From: Dreissena polymorpha
Lineage: Eukaryota > Mollusca > Bivalvia > Myida > Dreissenidae
Direction of reading: 5' to 3'
Assembly: GCF_020536995.1 (NCBI RefSeq)
Contig: NC_068359.1
Coordinates: 80,860,454 to 80,924,453 of the forward strand
Length of the DNA: 64,000 nucleotides
Position 1 is the first letter of the stretch. Every line of letters begins with the position of its first letter. Position numbers and translations under genes: made by a program. The notes under the pieces are model-generated. The model did not search any database and had not been told where the DNA came from. It saw nothing but the letters and a program-made list of their open reading frames with translations. Positions 53,901 to 62,442 of the stretch are shown in pieces.

Positions 53901-55826
53901 AATTTGTGGATATGTGAGGACTCTGATTTATTATGGGTTGACTGGCTTATATTGTTGTCATAGTTTGAATTTTTAATAAACATTAGATATTTTTTCCATT
54001 TTTTAAAAAATGTAACATCGCCTACATTGGTCTGTATAAAAATGTGTAGTTTTTAAAAAAATGGGTATTTGGTAGACACACAAATTCATGGATTTCCAAT
54101 TTGGGGAAAATGTCTGATGTGTTTGTGTTAAATTTGTAGATCTCTTAACCCAAGAAATCAACCAAAATCAACTAGTCCCATAAATAATGATGAAATATGA
54201 AACCAGTCCATGGCAACTGTGAATGAATATGCAAGAGCCATGGATGAATTTCCATGCCAAGTCTTGAGAACATGTACATATTTTTATCTGCCTGTGCCAC
54301 ACTTAACCCTCTACCACTCAGTTAGGCATTTTAATACATTTGTTGGCCCTCTGAAAATCTGATTAAATTTTAGACCTGTTTTTAATAGATTCATGTTTTA
54401 AAGGCTTCATTTCCATCTCTTAGATACGGATGAGAAGCAAACAGCATAAAACCTTAACTGACTGCGAGTAACTTGCAGCTTATTCAGGTTTTATGCTGGT
54501 TACAGGGGTTAACGTAAGAAATTGACACATGCCCGGGGGGCAAGTTACTTTGAACATCTACTTGCCCTCATTAAAAACTGGTAGCCCTATTTTGAAGTCA
54601 ATTTTTTATTGTCATTTGATCTTTAAAGCATTGATTCACATGCATTATTATGCTTGATTTAATTTCAGCTATAAATCAATGTATCAAAAATAAAATATTA
54701 ATCGTTTTTATAATATAAAGTTGTCAACAAAACAAAATCTGGACAGTTTTATTTCATTGAATAGTCACTTTTGAATACAATACATATGAAGAGGTTATTA
54801 CTATTGAAATTTTTAAACGGTATACTTGTCACTATATCTAATCAAGTTATGGCATAGATTTAAAGGGGGGAGGGCTTAAAATAGTACTGACACAAATCTT
54901 GCATTTCATCAATAGCGTCTCTTTATCAAATTCAAGCCATGGAAATTCATCAAGCCACGATGTTTGAAAGTTATGCTTTCGTGATTCATTTTCATATTTT
55001 TTCTTCCTTTCTTTCTCGGATGTTTTGGTTTTGAAAAGATCGGCTGGACACTACCGTCTGCCATGTTGAAACGTCTGCAGAGTAGAACTTGTTTTGAGCG
55101 TTTAGATTGGCTTATACAACGCAAGCGACCAATCAAATCTCGTTTCACTTGTACGTGATAAGTAAATATATTGACCCAAAGAAAATAAATATATAATAGG
55201 GAAAAGGTAAAAAAAAGCACGCAATTATGCTAATATGGAACGGACTTGCCTGGTGGACTATCTACTTTGGAAAATCACTTGCCGGCGATGATTTTAACCC
55301 GGCACGGGCGAGTGGGCCTCTGCTTAAAAAAGCCCTGTGGTTGCGTGTAGCATATAGCCATTTTCATTTTTGCTTCTGAGCGCAAAAGGGTTAAGATTTC
55401 TTCGATCATCTGTGTGGTTACTGGCCCTGTGTTAACCCATTCCCACATAGAAGCAAAGTGAAAATGGCTATGTGCAAACAGCATAAAGCCAGAACAGCCT
55501 GCCAGTAATCACAGTCTGTTCAGGTTTAATGCTGTTTGCTGCTCATCAGTACCGGTACTTAAGGGTTTGAAATGAAGCCTTTAAAATTTGAATCTAGTAA
55601 GAAAAGTCTTAAATTAAGTATAACTTTCTAAAGGGATTACAGATGCGTCAAAATACTAATCTAAGTGGTAAAGGGTAAATCATATCTATGTTTGTCTGTC
55701 TCGTAGTTGAACCACCTGACCTTGATGGAGCTGAACACCGTACGTCCCTTCCTGACAAAGGCTCTTGACCAGCTCAATGTTCTCCGTAGCAACACAGGGC
55801 CTGGCGCCCAGTACACGCAGGACTGA
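44873..55826 (+). CDS. GINS2: GINS complex subunit 2 (PSF2), 5 exons (whole-gene entry)
   Basis: Joining 44873-44962, 47843-47957, 48650-48749, 53769-53895 and 55707-55826 gives 183 codons, close to the 185 of human PSF2. All splice sites are GT/AG and phases fit. Signatures in order: [20 protein letters not shown] and FGLDKIYLI (1-29), [20 protein letters not shown] and [18 protein letters not shown] (31-68), [20 protein letters not shown] (about 91-110), [20 protein letters not shown] (about 112-131), [20 protein letters not shown] (145-164). GINS (SLD5, PSF1-3) joins CDC45 and MCM2-7 as the CMG replicative helicase in the nucleus. No residue of the conserved blocks looks disrupted. Introns hold SINE, LINE, hAT and TTAA elements. 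Confidence 0.97.
45050..45435 (-). mobile_element. 5'-truncated LINE, C-terminal end of reverse-transcriptase ORF
   Basis: Minus-strand translation gives [20 protein letters not shown], then [40 protein letters not shown] and [14 protein letters not shown], the usual C-terminus of CR1/Jockey-like non-LTR ORF2. One in-frame stop (TAA at about 45348) follows DRFF. The 3' side ends in a short TATG microsatellite (about 45057-45075). It is intronic in GINS2, opposite orientation. Confidence 0.85.
46080..46175 (-). mobile_element. hAT-type element end
   Basis: Read inverted: CAGTGTGTTTTTCACCGTTT, GGGAATGGGGCCGGGTCCC and TTGGATTGGGAAAATTCATG. Similar sequence ends at 62213-62290. The opposite end was not identified with confidence. 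Confidence 0.55.
46320..47080. other. GINS2 intron 1, nothing recognised
   Basis: No gene or bounded element. Confidence 0.35.
47166..47493. mobile_element. TIR element carrying a tRNA-like sequence
   Basis: GGGCCATCCAACAGAT at the left and ATCTGTTGGACGGCCC at the right are inverted copies, with ATTTA flanking both sides. The interior holds the tRNA-like segment 47266-47350. Confidence 0.75.
47266..47350 (+). other. tRNA-like sequence (pseudogene or SINE head)
   Basis: TGGTCGAGTGGTCTAGG resembles the A box of Leu/Ser-type tRNAs and GGTTCGAGCCC is a good B box, followed by a T-run. The T-stem pairs 4 of 5 and the anticodon stem 4 of 5, but I cannot pair the acceptor stem. It is therefore not called as a functional tRNA gene. 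Confidence 0.5.
47843..47957 (+). CDS. GINS2: GINS2 exon 2
   Basis: Acceptor TTCTAG, donor GTTG|GTAGGA. Encodes [38 protein letters not shown], matching the most conserved PSF2 block. Confidence 0.97.
48338..48525 (-). mobile_element. tRNA-derived SINE
   Basis: Read inverted: GTCGCCGTGGCATAGTTGAT head, GGGCTTGCTCCCCACTGTGG B-box region, GACACCAAGTACTGGTTCTA body and AACTAGGTTTGAAG tail. Lies in GINS2 intron 2, 125 bp before exon 3. Confidence 0.85.
48650..48749 (+). CDS. GINS2: GINS2 exon 3
   Basis: Acceptor ATTTTAG, donor CA|GTCAGT. Encodes [33 protein letters not shown]; vertebrate equivalent EKLE..R..E.....F..MPS.YY.E....LLN. Confidence 0.95.
48900..49384. other. GINS2 intron 3, nothing recognised
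   Basis: Read-through past the donor in the same frames gives short spurious ORFs. Confidence 0.35.
49393..50189. mobile_element. hAT-like MITE with perfect 8-bp target duplication
   Basis: Ends TAGGGCTATAACGAATAC and, inverted, TACGGCTGTAACAATACA; flanked by AAAATAAT on both sides (49385-49392, 50190-50197). Sub-terminal GAATACGA motifs recur near both ends. 797 bp, non-coding. Confidence 0.92.
50198..51100. other. GINS2 intron 3, inverted CCGCGGATC motif
   Basis: TTCCGCGGATCGGGTTGTCC (about 50615) and AATCCGCGGATCAGGAAACC (about 50720) are similar direct/palindromic motifs; their meaning is unclear. No gene seen. Confidence 0.35.
51115..51300 (+). pseudogene. Decayed THAP-domain sequence, copy 1
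   Basis: ATG at 51115 gives [20 protein letters not shown] and VGDI, then a stop (TAA at 51187), then in the same frame [20 protein letters not shown] and [17 protein letters not shown]. The C-x4-C plus FP.P...L...W pattern is the THAP zinc-finger fold (DNA binding, shared by P-element-like and some Harbinger-type transposases). Here the usual Trp is replaced and the second Cys-His pair is not reached. Confidence 0.75.
51705..51860 (+). pseudogene. Decayed THAP-domain sequence, copy 2
   Basis: One frame reads CNSDIWYPE..., then [18 protein letters not shown], aligned to copy 1 but with several stops. About 590 bp after copy 1, same strand. Confidence 0.6.
51911..53017. other. GINS2 intron 3, nothing recognised
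   Basis: GTTAGCTTGTCTAGG near 52760 is inverted near 51040 (CTAGACAAGCTA), which might mark ends of a THAP-bearing transposon; this is weak. Confidence 0.3.
53022..53236 (+). mobile_element. TTAA MITE family 2
   Basis: TTAA on both sides (53018-53021, 53237-53240). Ends CCCATTTATGCCTAG and CATAAATGGG. Core has lost about 10 bp (GACCCTGGCCGCATCATGCG). Confidence 0.9.
53505..53710 (-). mobile_element. TTAA MITE family 1, 58 bp before GINS2 exon 4
   Basis: TTAA at 53501-53504; right flank TCAA. Inverted relative to 1287-1488. Core GGATCC-bearing inverted repeat intact. Confidence 0.88.
53769..53895 (+). CDS. GINS2: GINS2 exon 4
   Basis: Acceptor TTTTCGCAG, donor AAG|GTAACA. Encodes [42 protein letters not shown], matching SDNIPKADEIRTL.KD.WD.R.AKLR.S.D.FV....AHAK. 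Confidence 0.97.
54307..54508 (+). mobile_element. TTAA MITE family 3
   Basis: TTAA on both sides (54303-54306, 54509-54512). Begins CCCTCTACCACTCAG, ends TTACAGGGG. Confidence 0.85.
54513..55430. other. GINS2 intron 4, nothing firm
   Basis: A minus-strand ORF at 55220-54909 is not recognised. 55320-55395 resembles one end of the family-3 MITE. Confidence 0.35.
55436..55675 (-). mobile_element. TTAA MITE family 3, 31 bp before GINS2 exon 5
   Basis: TTAA at 55432-55435, right flank GTAA. Inverted copy: begins CCCATTCCCACATAGAAGCA, ends AAGTGGTAAAGGG. Confidence 0.85.
55707..55826 (+). CDS. GINS2: GINS2 exon 5 with stop
   Basis: Acceptor TCTCGTAG. Encodes [39 protein letters not shown] and TGA; vertebrate equivalent LDNLTLMEINT.GTFLTQAL and a short variable tail. 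Confidence 0.97.
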   Translation: MNHLTLMELNTVRPFLTKALDQLNVLRSNTGPGAQYTQD

Positions 55827-56005
55827 TGTACGCTGACTTCAGCAACTAGTTATTGACTGCAGGACTAAGTTATTTTCTACTGAGGGCGTATTTTGTCGAA
55901 TTTGGTGTCAGAAATTCGTCCCCTTTGCCCCCCCAGCAAAATAATTAAAAAGTATATATTTGTCACCAAAAATAACAAATAATTTCCATTGAAATAAAAA
56001 CCAAT
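55827..56005 (+). other. GINS2: Probable GINS2 3' UTR with AATAAA
   Basis: AATAAA at 55993-55998, about 170 bp after the stop. 56006-56475 has nothing recognised. Confidence 0.6.
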
Positions 56006-56475
56006 TAAATAGTGATTTTTTATGAAATTTAGTTAATTTTGATAAAATGCTATAAAATCATTGTCTGTGATTGTTTTAGATAAGGATATATATTTAAAGA
56101 AACTAAGTATTCATTTATTAAGATGAATTCAAAATATTCTTTATATATTCTCCTTGTCAGTTACTAAAATTAGGTCATCAATTTGTGTACATTTGAACAG
56201 GTGAGTGTCAAGGCCATTATGACCCTTTTGTTATTATATTCTTTACTACAATAAGAAAAAATTCCCTGACATAGCTGAAATGTTTAATGCATCTTCATTT
56301 TATGATATCATCATAATATAAAGTTCATAAGTAATGTCATGAGTTTTTTCACAATCGGGGGGAACGCGGCCTGTTGCCCTTTAAAGTATGTGATGTTGCT
56401 TTTTGGGGTAAAAAATGGCATTTTTACCCATGAAAAGGAAAATTGTGATGCAAGAAATATTCGAGTATGTTCATT

Positions 56476-57395
56476 TTTAACCAGGTTTTCCAAGGCTGGC
56501 TGGCGGGCTGGCGGAACAAGCTTGTCCGGGCCATAACTATGTCGTTCATTGTCAGATTTTAAAATCATTTGGCACATTTGTTCACCATCATTGGACGGTG
56601 TGTCGCGCGAAATAATTACGTCGATATCTCCAAGGTCAAGGTCACACTTTGAGTTCAAAGGTCAAAAATGGCCATAAATGAGCTTGTCCGAGCCATAACT
56701 ATGTCGTTCATTGTCAGATTTTAAAATCATTTGGCACATTTGTTCACCATCATTGGACGGTGTGTCGCGCGAAATAATTACGTCGATATCTCCAAGGTCA
56801 AGGTCACAGTTTGAGTTCAAAGGTCAAAAATGGCCATAAATGTCCCTTGAGATATAACCTTCATATTTGGTATGCATGTGTATATGTACAAGGCCTTTCC
56901 ATACGCACAACAATTTTGACCCCTGTGACCTTGACCTTGAAGTAGGGGTCTGCGTTTAGGTTTCAAAATCTGCGTTTAGGTTTCGAAAAATGCTCATAAC
57001 TTCTATGCCCCTTGAGATATAACCTTCATATTTGGTATGCATGTGTATATGGACAACGCCTTTCCATACGCACACAAATTTTGACCGTCCGAAAAAATTA
57101 CGAATTAAAATTCAAAGGTAAAAAATAGCCATAAATGAGCTTGTCTGGGCTATAACTATGTCATTCATTATGAGATTTTAAAATCATTTGGCACATTTGT
57201 TCACCATCATGGGACGGTGTGTCGCATGAAAGAATCACGTCAATATCTCCAATGTCAAGGTCGCCACGACTAAAAATAGATTTATTTTAAAACAAACTTA
57301 CAAAGGGGGTTAATTTTGTTTGTTCATTTCAAAAGTTCAGTTTGAGTTGTCTCCCTTTATCAGATTTTTTTTCACAATGAAAACCTGGTTTTGTG
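56476..57395. mobile_element. AACCAGGTTTTCC-ended repeat element, chimeric
   Basis: Ends AACCAGGTTTTCC and GAAAACCTGGTT as at 10914 and 15448. Two clean units, then at about 56840-57085 sequence of the CCCTTGAGATATAACCTTCA family replaces part of a unit before the normal end resumes. Confidence 0.75.
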
Positions 57396-58025
57396 ACAAT
57401 TTTGTCCCTTGTTATGTACTTGAACCATAATGGAAAACCTTGTTCATCTGCTGGGTCTCACACAAGCTAACCAAAAAAATTATTACTGTAAATCACTGTG
57501 TTATAATTCACAGTGTATTGTTTACTTAAGGCTTGATTGGACCGCAAAACAAAAATGCACCGACCTCATAATGAATGTTCTTGTTGTAACTCAGAATAAT
57601 TTACCACCTGGGGGGGCACCTTTAAACGGCAAGTGTTATGCAAGGTCAAACACCCTTGCTGAGGGAAAGAAAGTTGTCATTATATGTGCCTCCTTTTTTT
57701 AAACAATAATTGTTGTTAACTCGTGGTGTTTGTTAATGTTTGGAAAGCATTCACATTTGTCAAGAAAAATAACGGACACTTGTTTATGAAAAAAATAGTG
57801 TATCATCATGTCAGAATTGATGTCGTCTGGTGTTGTGTAATTTAAGTGCTGTTTTGTATTGTAAATTAATTGTTGATTTATGTATAACATAAGTGAATAA
57901 AATGTTGAATCCCCAATATTTACCTAGATAACGGAGTTATTTTCCAGTTTTTATGAGACGTGGTCAGCACATTTGTCGAAATTATATCTCAACTGAGTTT
58001 AAAGGGCACTGGTGTCCGCTAAGGG
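57396..58025. other. Intergenic, nothing recognised
   Basis: A 90-codon plus-strand ORF (57430-57702) has no recognisable domain or splice context. Confidence 0.35.
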
Positions 58026-58029
58026 GCAG

Positions 58030-58285
58030 GGTTGTTTTTATGTCCCCTAGTTGGTACTGGGGGACATATTGTTTTTGCCCTGTCTGTTTGTAGGTTTATT
58101 TGCATCAAACTTTAACATTGGCCATAACTTTTGCAATATTAAAGATAGCAACTTTATATTTGGCATGCATGTGTATCTCATGGAGCTGCACATTTTGAGT
58201 GTTTAAAGGTCAAGGTCATCCTTCCAGGTCAAAGGTCAAATATATGGGGGGACAGAGTGTTTCACAAACACATCTTGTTTTTTTA
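58030..58285 (+). repeat. AGGTCA-rich dispersed repeat, short copy
   Basis: GGGGGACATATTGTTTTTGC start, single core unit, end TTTCACAAACACATCTTGTT. Confidence 0.8.
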
Positions 58286-58289
58286 TGTC

Positions 58290-59080
58290 TTCAGATAAAC
58301 CTTGTGAAAAGTGAAAGTCAAATGATTAGTCATATATCTTCGTGAAACTTGGTCAAAATATACTTTAATGAAATTTCAAACATGTTCGAAAATGATTATG
58401 GTACATTGAGAAACATGGCCACCAAGATGCCAGTCATATTTCCTTTTCCGGCTTAAAAAATAGTAAAATCAGTTTTAGTGAAACTTGCACAGAACAATGT
58501 TCTAATGACATCTTGGCATAGTCCGAAAATGCAGCCAGTCTCAGGGAGTTCAGGAGTCAAAGTGCCCCAAGGTCTAAAAATTACGAGAGGTCAAATTAAA
58601 AATGATTCTGGTCAAAATACTAAAGTAATTTAAAATGTTCCTAAATGCATGTTTAAGGTTTTGTAATGGCTTATTATTTATCATAATAATGAATACAACA
58701 TTTTAACAAAATCTTTATTAATTCCATAAAATATTATTTCCAGTCCTTTTTTTTCTAGTTCCAACTGTGTGAATTTTTTTTTGTCAAAATGATGCAAGGC
58801 TAATGTTTCGCAGGAGTTAAAATTATATAATTTCAACTTGCTTGCATCAAAATGCAGGATTCTGCTTGAAGTGAAATCACGGAGTCTTGTTGACCATATT
58901 AATTTAAATCATTTAACTTGCTAGGTCTGCATCTTTGCAACCTGCATAGATAATTTCAATAACGTACCTGTATCAAATTTTAAGTTATTCACTGTAAACC
59001 AATTATCTTTTTTTAGAAGCAGATCAGTTAAGTTTCTTTGGTTTCAGGTGAGCACACCAGGGCCTTTGGCCCTCTTGTTA
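58290..59080 (+). repeat. Diverged copy of the CTCAGGTGAGC repeat
   Basis: AACCTTGTGAAAAGTGAAAG and TCTTCGTGAAACTTGGTCAA units, ending CAGGTGAGCACACCAGGGCC-TTTGGCCCTCTTGTTA. 59081-59712 is plain AT-rich sequence. Confidence 0.6.
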
Positions 59081-59998
59081 ACCATGCAGTCAGTGTTTCA
59101 TACAACATTACATGATAAACTTGATTTAAATAAATCAATTAAGTCATAGAACAACATTAAAATATTTTATTATTTTGAAATATTTCTAAAATACGATTTA
59201 TCTTACACAATAATAATAACAATTTATGTACAGAATATCACAGAATATTTTTCCTATGAAAATACATCATTCAAGAGGGACATTTTAACAACCATCTGAA
59301 ACAACACCAGAAACGTGTAGTAATTGTCTGTATAGAAAGGAAAAGCACAAAATTATACGTTCCCTTTTACATAGATACAATGTCAGAATATACCTGTCCA
59401 TAAAGTACTCGCAATAGAGTTTAATACCAAATATGGGTTAACGGTTGCATAATTGATGTATGTGTCGCATAATATATCATTGATCTTTGTTGCCTCCTTA
59501 TATTGAACACAGATTAACACCAGTTTCACACTGTGTTCATAAAAGACCCATATGTGTGAAAGCAAATTTATGTCTGTGTTTGGAAACTTAAATAATTTGC
59601 TTTTGGTTTCAATATGAACTCCACCAAACCCTCACACTATATCATCAAGTTCAATATTATAATAATATTTTTCCATGACAAACGTTCCACAGCACAAAAC
59701 TGGAACTATTTTTGACGATGCTGCTTCAGCAGCTCGTCTAAGTTATCATACCATGAAAAACTTCTTCACAATGGCAACCTATGTAAAAGACCGAGCCAGT
59801 CCAGAGATAGCTCGATTTTTCTAATCGGCATACCTCGCTGATTATCATTGATAACATTATCCTAGCAGAGTTGTCGTTCGTGCCTCAACATACAACAATG
59901 GCCGCGCCCATTAGAGAATGTTGACACTCGTATCAAAACTTTCTTACAGCAATAATCGGCTTGTTTGGCTATTTAGAAACTGAGCTATCGATTAAAAA

Positions 59999-60235
59999 TC
60001 AAAAATATTGTGTGAACGTCTGTCCCACATTTATTCTTGTAGACCGTTTGGCTTGAAATATTGCGTGGTTATCGACCGACTGTGAGTAAACGGCTGCACG
60101 GATTTCTTTGAAGTAAACGTTTTTTGAAAGGTTGTCCAAATGCCCATAAGAGGACCAAGGGATGCTTTGGATTATTATTATTTTTGACATTTTTGCGGCC
60201 CGCGAAGAAAGGCGTATGAAAATTCTAGTTAATGA
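59999..60235 (-). other. Unrecognised minus-strand ORF, possible exon
   Basis: 79 codons from an internal ATG (MSLTRIFIRLSSRAAK, mitochondrial-presequence-like) to INVGQTFTQYF and stop. About 220 bp further down the minus strand, 59765-59713 reads YDNLDELLKQHRQK and stop, which looks like a real C-terminus but has no clear splice link. Composition is less AT-rich than the flanks. I cannot name it. Confidence 0.25.
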
Positions 60236-60904
60236 CATTGTTATGATTTTAATATCAGAGGGTGGGGATTTTTTTTCTTCATTTTTTTCATTTTTTCTCT
60301 CATTAAACATGATTTTATATAATTATTTGAATATACTATTCAGGGTACGTTACTTCCACCTGTGTTGAAAACATATACATAATCATGCAGTTACATGATA
60401 CCAATAAATAATAACAAACCCACCCATACTATAGGGGTCATTGACAAAGCCTATGGTAAAAATGTGAACACATTCAGTGTAATCGCCCTATCGTGCCAGC
60501 AAAAACAACATGTTGACAGGTTGTCATTTTTGACAGTTCTACTTTCAATTTCATTTTGTGATATCAAACTATTAACAATTATGTGGCTGAGAAAAATATC
60601 GCCATTGCGTATTTAATATATTTTCTGCACATGTCTTCAAAAAACTTACATCAATACACGATTTTCTTCGTTGATTCAAACATTCCTTACAGGCTACCGG
60701 TTTGTTTACATAATTCGCCTACATTTTGACGCGCGTATGTAGGACCGCATTACCGCTTTCAAAATGTGTATTCATACTATTGCCTTCGAGGTACTTATCC
60801 GATATTTGACGGAAAGGGCCGAGAATGTGCGATTGTGAGTCAAGTTCCCCACAGGTACTACTTCCCCATTCTATACATAGATGGTGACGTCACTACGTTA
60901 TTGT

Positions 60905-61190
60905 CAGTAAGACCGGTGTGTACACAATGCTACTTCCCCGTACCCCCATTTTTCCGTACCCAAAATTGTTCGTCCCCATTTTTTTTCGTACCCAATATTG
61001 TTTCGTACCCAATTTTTTTTCATACCCAATTTTTTTTTTCGTAACTTTTCGTAACAATTTTTTTTTCGTACCCAATTTTTGGTACCCAAATTTTTTTCGT
61101 ACCGAAATTTTTTTGCGTACCCAATTTTTTTTTCGCATAATTTTTTTCGTACCCAAAATTTGTGTACCCAATTTTATTTTTCCTACCAAC
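60905..61190. repeat. Degenerate tandem repeat TTCGTACCCAATTTTTTT
   Basis: About 14 units of 16-24 bp sharing CGTACCCAA plus a T-run of variable length. Open on both strands over short distances, not coding. Confidence 0.85.
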
Positions 61191-61199
61191 AAACACAAT

Positions 61200-62210
61200 T
61201 GTGGTGATGAAGATAAACTTATATTGATGCTTTTATATCAATACTTTTCAAAAGCATCGTCACACCAGTACTGTCAGTACTTTGATCCTTCATTGTGCTC
61301 AAATCATAATGCCCATGAAAATATTTCAGGCAGTATGGAGACAACAAAAACGTAATGACAATATTCTGGTATACCAAATACAATTAAGATAGCAAGGAGT
61401 TAAACATTTGAACAAAGACACATATACATTTGAAACTGTAAGACAACTATAGTAAATTTGGTAGTATACAACATTTGGTTATTATAAGAATACTAGAAAA
61501 GTAAAATTAAGTCATTTGAGGTAAGTTGTTATTTAATTGCCTGACGAATAACAAAGTTTCAGCCCGGACAAGCTGTCCTGAAAACATTACCGATTCAGTT
61601 TTGTGGCTGAAATAGTTTTCAAAAATGCTATGTACCAACTTTCTATACAAAATATCTCAACTTACTCAATTTACCATCCCTCATGTAGTTAATCATTTTC
61701 GATTTTTAATGCCATGTATCCTCCCCACCCCCTACCCATTGTACCGACAAAGCACACAGACACGCAATGTTGACTTTGTTTGAAATTGCTAAAACTAACC
61801 AGGTAAGTCAATGTTTGGAAGTATTGCCTTTAATACATGAAACAAAACCAATTACATTACACATTAAAGTCAACATAGAATAATATTATACATTTTTTAA
61901 CAGGCTTATCAATAAACTGATATTATTCACATGGAACAGGATGTTTTCAGTGTGGTCAAGCTCTCCTTGACAAATTAAAAGAAAAATATCACTGACTTTG
62001 TCAGATAAAATGAACAGTTTTGGCTATCTGAAGTATCCAGTTGTGTCCAAACTGTGCTGCTCTCTTCTGGCCACATTCAGTGTGCCCTTTATTATGTGGG
62101 GGACATAATTGCAAAAGACATATCCCATATGAACATCGAAAATAAAGATGCTGTCGCCATTATAAAAACTGCATGCATTCAAAAGGACACAAAAATAACC
62201 CAAATTACAC
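61200..62210. other. Intergenic, nothing firm
   Basis: A plus-strand ORF (62054-62263, containing YYVGDIIAKDISHMNIENKD) has an exon-like amino-acid composition but I do not recognise it, and it runs into a transposon end. Confidence 0.3.
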
Positions 62211-62212
62211 AA

Positions 62213-62290
62213 GCAGTGTTTTTTTTTCTTTATCATTTTGGTAATGGGGAATGGGTCCTTTGAAATGGGAAAATCGCATCGGTTCGACTA
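62213..62290 (+). mobile_element. hAT-type element end
   Basis: CAGTGTTTTTTTTTC, then GGGAATGGGTCCTTTGAAAT and GGGAAAATCGC, matching the inverted end at 46080-46175. Confidence 0.5.
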
Positions 62291-62442
62291 AAATTGGAAA
62301 ATCGGTGTATGGTTTATGGCGTACAAATGCTTTGTGAATAAAATTGTTTTAAATACTATATTTACTTAGGTTCACGCTTAAAGCTGCATGGAGAAATGAA
62401 CAAACTATTAAAATTTATTGTAATAAACATATACATATATTT

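Noticed and set aside
57430-57702. 90-codon ORF after the chimeric repeat
   Set aside because: No domain, no homologous phrase, no exon borders in phase with any neighbour.
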